Source: Ischnura elegans (Eukaryota; Arthropoda; Insecta; Odonata; Coenagrionidae). Taken from it: 64,000 nt of DNA. Location of the stretch: assembly GCF_921293095.1 (NCBI RefSeq), contig NC_060254.1, positions 57,644,069-57,708,068 on the forward strand, read 5' to 3'. The position numbers and the translations under genes are program-made. Below, in pieces: positions 56,417 to 64,000 of this stretch. The notes under the pieces are model-generated. The model had not been told where the DNA came from. It did not search any database and was given only the letters and a program-made list of their open reading frames with translations. Numbering within the stretch: position 1 is the stretch's first letter; each line of letters opens with the position of its first letter.

Positions 56417-57109
56417 TTCTTCCTGTGATTCTCACCAGGTTATATTATCCATAGAGAAGGACGGATCCAGAATTTTATTCGGATCCGGATTCGGATCGGA
56501 TCCTTGATTTTCGGAGCCGGATCTTTAGGATCGGATATTTTCGGATCCAAATGCATTTTCAAATTCCTGACGCTGAGATTCCCCCGATGATTGTTCAATC
56601 TCTTGGGAAGATTCACACTATGTGCCAGTCGTATTTTGATATTTTTATTTTCCACAGCTAAAATTCTCCTACTTACCCTCTGCGAGAGCTTTCATACAAA
56701 ACGGTTCATGAGCAGGACAAGAATAGCATGCGAAGGCGCATTCGAAGATAGAATCGGAACTCTTTCCACCCTGATGGGGCGTTCCATTCACTGAAGCTAT
56801 TATTCAAAATTTCGGATCCAGATCCGATGTCTTCCGCGACTTTGGATCCGATGTATCCGATGAAGGGCAATATCCGCGGATATTTGGATCCGAGGTATCC
56901 AATCCGACCATCCCTAATTATCCACATTAGCCAACCTTTTGAGCTCCTACTCGGGACTCATCCTCAGAGCTACTGTAGGTCGTTTAATTTGTTTATGGTT
57001 GCCGTTCATTGTTGTTGTTGTTGACATTCAGCAGCCCTGAGGATGAGCCTTGATTCGGAGCTCAAAACTTTGGCTGATGTGGATGATATAACCCGGTGGG
57101 AATCCCAAG
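56417..57109. mobile_element. Penelope-like terminal-repeat hairpin 5, split by a MITE
   Basis: The left arm is 56417-56451 plus 56917-56967, separated by the element at 56452-56916. The right arm is 57037-57109. Arms share ccacat.agccaa, tgagctcc and catcctcag. Core on each arm: CTGAGGAT, a stem, then tcaaaa in place of GAAAC. Probably inactive. Confidence 0.65.
56452..56916. mobile_element. hAT-like MITE with TAGGGATGGTCGGAT ends
   Basis: Left end TAGAGAAGGACGGATCC and right end ggtatccaatccgaccatccctA are inverted. The 8-bp duplication attatcca is perfect (56444-56451 and 56917-56924). Both halves are arrays of ggatccgat-like motifs on opposite strands. Non-coding. Confidence 0.9.
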
Positions 57110-57215
57110 AAGAGGTTACCCATCATTATTAGCTGTCTCCAAAATTGGCTTAGTTGCAGTAATTTCTTGAATGAAATAAAATAACTTTGTTTTATTCCAC
57201 ACTTTATTTTAAATA

Positions 57216-57256
57216 GCACGACCCGGGTTTCAACATCTAGTGTTATCATCAGGTAC
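57216..57256 (-). ncRNA. Hammerhead-ribozyme-like motif, all core boxes present
   Basis: On the minus strand, in order: GTAC (helix I), CTGATGA, T, helix II AACA/TGTT with loop CTAGA, GAAAC, a short palindromic helix III (ACCCGGGT), triplet GTC, then GTGC, which pairs with the opening GTAC through one G-U. This is the layout of minimal type I hammerheads described from Penelope-like elements, which self-cleave after GTC. One unpaired T between the CTGATGA box and helix II departs from the standard core. Cleavage is not shown. Confidence 0.6.
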
Positions 57257-57391
57257 AATTAGATGGGTGGCATGCTCTTAAATGGGTAATCGTGGGTAGA
57301 AGGGGGTGGGGGACCGAAAAGAGCCAAGAGCATGATTTTTTTTATGTGATATACATGAATTGATATGTAAGAGCATGCCACCCAACTTATT

Positions 57392-57432
57392 GTACCTGAC
57401 GATAACACTAGATGTTTAAACCTGGGTCGTGC
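57392..57432 (+). ncRNA. Hammerhead-like motif, partner copy, damaged
   Basis: GTAC, CTGACGA, T, AACA/TGTT helix with loop CTAGA, then TAAAC where GAAAC is required, ACCTGGGT, GTC, GTGC. Only the G-to-T change in the GAAA box breaks the core. Confidence 0.5.
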
Positions 57433-57482
57433 TATTTAAAATAAAGTGTGGAATAAAACAAAGTTATTTTATTTCATTCAAT

Positions 57483-58312
57483 AATGAAGCAATTCCACAA
57501 AATAACGCCTGAAACCGTGTTTTACAGTAATTTTTTCTTTATAGGTGTTGTCTACGAACAAGGCAAATTTGAGATTCTGAATAAATATTCATTTTCGCCC
57601 GAACCTTATCTTCATCATTGATGACATCTAGCCTTAAGATGAACTTCAGAGCTGCTATCTGCCGCTCATCAAACTCGTGTATTGTGTTGGGAATCGTACA
57701 TGAGTCGGGCGTGTCTTCTTGTATAAATCTCCGCCCAATCAATTTTAGGGAATGGATTTTTTATTCCCGCGAGTGTGTAATTTGGGAGGAAGCAGGAACG
57801 TGATACCTTTATGAGGGCATTGACGCATGGGTGCGGTTTTTCAAGGGCAATGTAACCGCATTTAAGGACCTTATAAGCCTTAATTTCAGCTCGCTGCGAA
57901 TGGTAATGTGATCGATCATCCCTCATCAAAATACGCACGTACCACATCCTGAAAGTCACCCTCGGTTACATGCATAAATTCCTTCGTTGCTACGAGCAGA
58001 CAGAGAGCTTTATATAGCTTTTATTCACATGGATTGGGTTGGAAGCCGGTTGTAGATTCGGAGGCTATGTGCTCCGTTTAATTATTTGAAAATTTCAGAA
58101 CAGAAATCTTTCACAGCGATAGAGAGGAAATCATTTTCCTACCTTACTATAATTCCATGTCTGAGAATAAATGTAATATAAAATAAATAATTAAAGATGA
58201 GGAATCCTATTTTCATCTAAGAATATAGAACTATAATAAATTCTAGCCAGTAAAAATGAACTTAACAACGAATACTTTACGTTTTTTAAATATAAGCATG
58301 TTAACAGCTCCA
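57483..58312. other. No supported gene
   Basis: Minus-strand frames at 57539-57742 and 57669-57959 overlap in different phases. The first (67 codons) is rich in charged residues but shows no domain or splice frame. Confidence 0.3.
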
Positions 58313-58345
58313 TTTACATCTACTCCCGCCGCACGTCTATTGAGG
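58313..58345 (-). mobile_element. 3' end fragment of the non-LTR element
   Basis: catttacatctactcccgcc then gcacgtctattgaggc matches the inverted 3' end at 5626-5670 and 45944-45970. Only the tail is recognisable. Confidence 0.4.
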
Positions 58346-58554
58346 CCGATGAATATATCAAAAGCATCTTGAACATTACTGAACAGAATGCAGTTTTATT
58401 AGCATGTAATTTACTGCAGTTCCCAACTGTACAATTGGGCATCATCATTAGTCAACAACCCTAAGATTGGTTTGACGCACCTCTGCACTTCTCTCTCCTA
58501 TCCGCTAGCCTTTTCATAGCGAAGTATTTCTTCCCTTCAACTGCCTTAATAACC
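58346..58554. other. No gene recognised
   Basis: AT-rich spacer with attagtcaacaaccctaaga; nothing further. Confidence 0.3.
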
Positions 58555-58775
58555 TGTCCTATGTAACTGAAATTGTCGGCGTCGGTGGCGGCGGGGATAA
58601 GTCCTCGACTACCATACCGATGATCGCGGGTCCGAGACCCGCCTGGATGGGTCATCCCTTCCAGGACATGGGGTTGTGTGGTCGTATTGTTGATTGTTTA
58701 AATTCCCGATGTAAATGCCACGTTGTGCTGTTTTCGGGAGTAATTGACATGAACAAAAATAAATAAATGTTTTAA
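58555..58775 (+). repeat. tRNA-derived SINE, family A, best copy
   Basis: GC-rich head gtcggtggcggcggggataa, B-box cgggtccgagacccgc, body ttgtgctgttttcgggagta, and aaaaataaataaatg tail. Used as the reference for the copies at 380, 5339 and 6480. Confidence 0.7.
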
Positions 58776-59104
58776 AAAATAACTCATTCGGGGCCGTCCC
58801 TCGCCCTTCTTCCCTTCCAACAGCCCTTCTACGACTGTTTTCAACTAGCAATCATGTCTCAGAATGAGGCCAACTAAGTTGTCCCGTCTTCTTCTTAAGG
58901 TTTTTAGGAGGCTTCTCTTTTCTCCAACTCTTCTTAAGGAGTTTAAAAAAAAGTTGATTTATATAATTTATTGCCATGGATAAGTTGCGTTCTTCCGTAC
59001 TACCTTTATAAAGCCACTGACACCAGTCCACCATAAAATGAAATAACATGTACGTTGGAATTATTTGACTACTCAGTTCCACTACTCAGTACTGAAGTCC
59101 TTTA

Positions 59105-59215
59105 TAGCTCCAAGGTGGAGATGGGGAATCGATAAACCTATCCGTTCGGAAAAATATTTCTCTTATTAAATCACTTGTCTTATCGAAGCTTCGGACCCGG
59201 AAACACAATCATAAT
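59105..59215 (-). mobile_element. Non-LTR tail remnant, minus
   Basis: aacctatccgttcggaaaaa then tatttctcttatta matches the tail block cctatccgttcggaaaaaaa at 46072. Strongly decayed. Confidence 0.4.
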
Positions 59216-59930
59216 AATAATATTTATTGGCTCTGGATATAATACCCATAAGAGCACCAATTTAGCAATAGTGGTTTATTCTTCGCTTCAGAATCAAAAT
59301 ACTTAATAGATATGTTTATGCACCAGCCACAGTCCCGATGTTTGAATGAAGGTGTTTCAAAATTCTACAGAATAGATATCATATTAAAGTAACTGTGAAA
59401 AAATACAAGAAAAGCATTGAAAATTGAATATAAATATACAATCAGAATATGTCATGCACAATAAACCAAAGGGAATGAAACATTCTTAACAAAATGGCAT
59501 TATTCTTCCATTCTGAATAAAAAAAAGAAACTTTACTGGATTACTGAAGAAAGAAAATATTTATAATACCTTTGTAAATCAATACGATCAAAAACATTTT
59601 CATTAATAATAAAATAATGACAAAACAGAAGAAAAAAATCGCCTCTGATTCTTTTTGGTATAATCTGGGGCAAATAACAAATGCTGTACAACAGCGTCAC
59701 AGCATCAATTTTCGTGTATAATGAACTACTGAACTGTGCATCTATGTAGTAGGATAGAGTAAACTTTTATTGTGAATGTTTGCGTACAGAAAATATTCTT
59801 CAGGTCAATAGGGAGGGAATTCCATAATTTCGTAGATTTGACCAGGAAAAAGTGATGATACTTAAATCGAAACTTGAAACTTGTACGTGGTGGAAGGGCT
59901 CCATATTAATAAAGAAAGACAATTTTTTTC
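59216..59930. other. No gene recognised
   Basis: Begins aataataatatttattggct, which looks like the inverted tail of a retroelement. The rest is AT-rich. Confidence 0.35.
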
Positions 59931-59939
59931 TTCCACAAG

Positions 59940-59990
59940 TTTATAAAAATTTCTATTTTATTACCGGTTTCGGCTATTACACCATTATGA
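59940..59990 (-). repeat. Terminal-repeat fragment with GAAACCGG box
   Basis: The minus strand reads CATAATGGTGTAATAGCCGA then AACCGGTAATAAA, a decayed form of the Penelope-type motif seen at 30.6 kb. No pairing partner nearby. Confidence 0.35.
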
Positions 59991-60049
59991 TAAACAACTT
60001 TTTTTAACCTTGAGGAAGCAACAAAGTGTCTTTCATTATTAATGTGATG

Positions 60050-61030
60050 ACACTTATTTGCTCGATGGGCGGGGCAATATAGGTCTGAGGGCGCACTTCG
60101 TGTATTCATACTTCGGGACTGTGGTTGCTGCATAAACATATTTATCACGTATTTTGATTCTGTAGCGGAGAATAAAGAGATGAGGAAGACACATAGCGGG
60201 GTACCGAGATGATGTTCTCCGTACCGCTCGGTGAGACATTTATTTTTAAGTTCTCAAGCAATCTAAGCCTAAGACGAAGCCTCTGGCTCTCAAATCGCTG
60301 ATTTTATAGACAGAGGCTTCATAAATTTTTTGAAAACGTGAAAAAGAGTTTTTTGATTAAATACGCAGCTTTCCCTTGTGTTTTAAAAAGTGTACGAATT
60401 AAATCTTTTTGAGCCGGTTCACAAACGCTAGATGGACAGAAAAGATGTGGTGCAATGAATGCAAAATATCCGAAAATATTCCGAAAAAACACTCGATGAA
60501 TCTTTGCTTCTTCAGGACTCGGCCAAAAACCTTTCATTTAAGTGTTCCCCACGATAGGTTTGAAATTAGCGTAACTTCTAGGCATTTGACTTCATCTTAC
60601 GCCTATCTGTTAGTAGCATTACACAACATATCAATGGGGATAGTAGACGTTCTTTGCAAGAAATGTTCTGCCGTGCATGTGCTCAGATTGAGGTCTAGTC
60701 CTCACTCTTGACTCCACACGTGGACATTGTTTTGCTCCGATGATAGAATCTTAAAGTCAGATCGATCACTAATTTCGACAGCGTCATCGAAATTCAAACG
60801 TTTTTTGCTTATCAATCCGTAGCAGAGGTCATTTATGTTCGCAATGAACGAAAGGGGTCCGATTGCGCTTCCTTGTGGGACACCAGATGCGGCTTTAATT
60901 ACATCAGAGCTAATTTCGACGATATTTAAGCTGAGAAAGACGTTATGGTGTGTGAAGTATGTGCAATGGACTGAAAGCGGTGAAAAGCATGGCTCTATTA
61001 ATTCTACCCTCGAGTAGGTATCCCTCGTGA
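60050..61030 (-). pseudogene. Non-LTR reverse transcriptase, 3' part, decayed
   Basis: Minus-strand translation shows ASGVPQGSAIGPLSFIANIN then DLCYGL, the conserved SGVPQGS block of LINE reverse transcriptases. A damaged catalytic box follows (LNFDDAV where F-A-D-D is expected), then WSQE, stop, GLDLNLSTCT. Further on are fragments of the thumb and the tail (ESQRLRLRLRLLEN region near 60265) that the truncated copies elsewhere share. Stops and frameshifts are frequent. It links the tails at 605, 5626, 5991, 42684 and 45935 to a Jockey/CR1-like element. The full protein would be about 900 residues; roughly the last third is represented. Confidence 0.75.
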
Positions 61031-62035
61031 AAGGAGTTTGGCGCGGCGCGCGCGGGGTCTGGTCGAGAGAACTCATTCGTGGAATAGTGGCGCCCGCGTG
61101 GGTATAATGAGGCGCCGCGTCGAAAGTGAACGGCTTTCTGGATAAGTCTGGCGAGTGAACGGAAAATCCAAGCCTACTTCCGACTTCTTTTTCGGTTGAT
61201 GAGGATAAGAGACGTCTGAAAGGAAAAGGGGTTCACTAGCGGTCGAAGAAAGAATTCTCAGGTCTCATTAAGAGGCACCTTTGCGGCCTCAGTGCTTATA
61301 TTCGCGAGTGGATTCGAAGGAGAATTATTCGCCTATTGCTTCGCATGCTGCGGAAGGGATTTTCACCCACCCATTGGACGCTAAGCAAAAGTATACGATA
61401 AAGGAAAACGGAAATGGAAAGTCAAATTAGTACCACCGAGATTTCGAAGATAAATGGATTGAGTAAAAAGCAAATTATTACTAATTCTATCATGACTGAT
61501 CTTTTAATTCAATTGACTGTTATATTTAGTATTTAGTCAACAAATAACTTTAAAAGACTTACAACCTTTATTTGATAATTCATTCAAGTTCAAGTTTAGT
61601 GATTAGATCGAAAACTTCAGCGGTGAATTAATTTATTAAAATTCTCAAGCCCACAAAATGAAATAAGGTAGTTTGCGAAACGTTTGCATGGGGTTAATTT
61701 AATGAAATATAACGACCCCACTCCAAATTCACGAGCTGATAAACTAATTCCTCTAAAAAAATACAACGGTTGGAGGGGTATTGATGCGTCCACTTCAGGG
61801 CCTCAGTAAAATAGTCACATGTATACATATTATTAATTGCTTGTCAACGGAAATAACCATCCATCATCTTAATGAAATACATAATTTTAATGTTTCTATT
61901 GAACATGCCGGTAGCCACTAAAGACACAAAATTGACTATCTATTTTGCGCGCCATCTGGCGGGAAACACGGCAAACGCGGTAGATAATATGGCGGCCGCT
62001 CCGGTAATAGGCTTATAACAGATTCACGTTTATAT
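61031..62035. other. No gene recognised
   Basis: 61035-61140 is GC-rich (gcgcggcgcgcgcggggt); the remainder is AT-rich. No open frame with motifs. Confidence 0.35.
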
Positions 62036-62610
62036 AAGGGATGGTAATCGAAATTAAACGAAATTCTATTCTTGTAGAATTTCAAAAGTTTCATTCCCGG
62101 GAGCGAAATATAGAAACGAAAAAGAATAAAACCGGTGAGCTAAACTCAGGGTCGAAACGAAATCGGAGTCAAAACTACTTCGGGTCGAAACTAAACTAAA
62201 CCTCTAGGACGAAACGAAACACAGATTATGTTGAATGAAGTAGAGGTTCGGCCTACCGCCATTCAATACATGAGGCACTCATATTTGGACCACAAACAGG
62301 AGAACGGTGAACGCAAACTGGTCATTCGATTTATCAGCTCAATGCTTTAACCCATCTAAATTCTATCATGAAATGGGTCGAAACTATTCCCTCTTTTCCC
62401 CCTGCACTCAACTTTTGGGATCGAAACTTAGCCATGAGCAGCGAAGTTTCGATTAATTTAGTTTTGTTCCTGGGATTAAGTTTCGTCGAGGATCGAAACT
62501 AAATTCCTTGGTGATTTTAATTTCGTGTGGAAACGAAACTAAACCTAGACCTCGTATATCCGTTTCCCTCGAAACGAAATATTTTCGTTTCGTTTCAATT
62601 GCCATCCCTG
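62036..62610. mobile_element. hAT-like MITE with AGGGATGGYAATYGAAA ends
   Basis: Left end AAGGGATGGTAATCGAAA, right end TTTCAATTGCCATCCCTG. The 8-bp duplication gtttatat is perfect (62028-62035 and 62611-62618). Both halves iterate cgaaactaaa-like motifs. 575 bp, non-coding. Confidence 0.9.
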
Positions 62611-62618
62611 GTTTATAT

Positions 62619-64000
62619 GCTCACATCTTCTCCAAAAACCACAACGGCCATTATATTGAGGATAAAAATTATCGCCGAAAAAATATTTCTTTATCTTCGT
62701 GAATCTAGAGTAGTTCGTTTTAAGCAAATAAGAGAAAATTTGTGTGATTCATGAAACATTTACTTCCCCATAGTTTTTTATTAAAAGTGATACCGTCATA
62801 TAGCTCCCTTAAAAGATATTACAGATTTTTTGGTGAATGACGAAGTTCAAGTGCGCCCATTCATATTACATCAGCGTCAAAAAATAAGTCTCTGCTCTTA
62901 ACAACTTGGTGTAACTTATTAAGACCCAGATATATGAATTACAAAATTCGTCTATGGCAGTCAAAGCGGCACATAAATTGTAAAATTGATAATAAAGTAC
63001 GCGATATATTTTTTATTTATCTCGACAGAATAAAACTTTTTGCCGAATAGTTTCGCAACAAATTAGACATTTTATCATTTGATGAATATGCAAAGTCAAA
63101 TTACGCTATTTTAAGTTGTTGTGAATCAACAGACGGTCTTATTGAGGGTCAACTCCATTGTAACGCTAGTTAATTAAGAAGTAATCAGTAGTAACAGAGT
63201 AAAGTAACACAGTAAAGTTAACAGCAGTTAAGTAACATAGTAAAGTTAAGTCAAGTTTAGTTGTTGTGAACAAGGCTTAATCCTTAGCGTAACCATGAAG
63301 TTGAAAACTCAAACAAAAGGCTATCGCTCCCCAACAATTTATAATGGTGTATGCCGACGGGATAATCATTAGCTGAGAAAAGTTCAAATTTCTCTTGTAA
63401 TTAACGAGAAGAAGAAAAATATTTTTGCCTATGGAGAGAAATAAAGACTAAATTAAGATGTCTGGCAGTGATTTCAATATTGGTTGTGATTGAAGGAATA
63501 TGTCATTAATTTGTCTTATCCTTTTAAAATCAAGTTACGCCGAGTTAAGTTGTTTTGAACGGGAAACTAATTTATATCCTATTCAGTAAACATGCTTCTG
63601 TTGCCTTCACTTCTCATCCGCTTACGCCCTCTCCAGATACATCAATGGTAACTCCAGTTTCCATGGCAACAGTTCCCTGTGGAGACGCGCGCCTTAGAAC
63701 CACCTTCCCCCCCCCCCCCCCTTACTTCATTCATCCACTCCATGCATCCGAGCTGCTTTTCGGAGGTTTTGAATTTGAGCGGCTTTTACGTGGTCGCCAA
63801 TTTTTAATCTTTTCTCCAAACGGAGCACTTCTTATCTGCTAGTTCGTTCACCTCTCGTCTACTCTCTCTCCGGTTGCCGACCAACGCCTCCATCTCTCGC
63901 TCTCTCTCGCTCTCTCTCTCTCTCTGGGCGCGCGAAAATGAATTCCACCACGCCTTGAATGGGACTTTGACACTTTTGAGTCAGTCACTCGAAGGAGAGC
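62619..64000. other. No supported gene; C tract and CT-rich tract
   Basis: 63120-63260 iterates agtaacatagtaaagttaa-like motifs. A C homopolymer lies at about 63708-63721 and a CT-rich microsatellite at about 63893-63925. The 95-codon frame at 63555-63842 crosses the C tract and is unsupported. The last 150 bp are C/T-rich and could precede a promoter outside the window. Confidence 0.35.

Larger units (their letters stand above)
57167..57482. mobile_element. Penelope-like terminal-repeat hairpin 6
   Basis: Arms of about 115 bp (57167-57280 and 57368-57482) with an 87-bp loop. Each arm holds one hammerhead-like motif (57216-57256 minus, 57392-57432 plus) and gggtggcatgctctta at its inner end. 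The outer ends read attgaatgaaataaaataac. Confidence 0.75.

Overview
The window looks like transposon-rich nuclear DNA from an arthropod, most probably an insect. It is AT-rich and gene-poor. Its two convincing genes have spliced, TATA-driven structures and encode tiny secreted Tyr/Pro-rich proteins typical of insect cuticle or Nplp4-like peptide genes. The repeat complement also fits an insect: mariner, hAT-like and TTAA-site miniature elements, tRNA-derived SINEs, 5'-truncated non-LTR retrotransposons, and Penelope-like terminal-repeat hairpins. The order of insect cannot be fixed from the sequence.

Genes. Gene 1 (+ strand, about 14.46-17.57 kb) has a TATA box, a 12-nt first coding exon, a second exon that finishes the signal peptide and the mature peptide, and a likely intron in the 3' UTR before a last exon with AATAAA. 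Gene 2 (- strand, about 46.53-42.34 kb) has the same plan: TATA box, an 18-nt first coding exon, a 3.9-kb intron full of repeats, and one exon with the rest of the protein. The two genes converge. Both split the signal peptide at nearly the same codon in phase 0, so they are probably paralogues or members of one structural class. No other host gene could be supported.

Repeats, left to right. 0-10 kb: SINE and LINE remnants, an unnamed dispersed repeat (here 'R1') interrupted in one copy by a SINE and in another by a hAT-like element, then a TTAA element and a hAT-like element with perfect 8-bp target duplications. 11-13 kb: two more miniature elements. 19-20.6 kb: a decayed mariner whose terminal repeat carries a TTAA-type insertion. 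26-34 kb: diverged local duplications and a cluster of Penelope-like hairpins. 37-40 kb: two internally deleted copies of a Tc1/mariner-like transposon with an N-terminal helix-turn-helix. 40.7-47.4 kb: gene 2 and its repeat-filled intron, then a probable Helitron. 48-57.5 kb: nested foldback and terminal-inverted-repeat elements and three more hairpins, one carrying a well-formed hammerhead-ribozyme-like core. 60-61 kb: a decayed non-LTR reverse transcriptase.

The most interesting signal is the recurring 'snapback' structure: two copies of a terminal repeat in inverted orientation around a short loop, each with a CTGANGA...GAAAC hammerhead-type core. It occurs in several sequence families within about 40 kb. 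All positions and pairings were read by eye; no search or folding was run.
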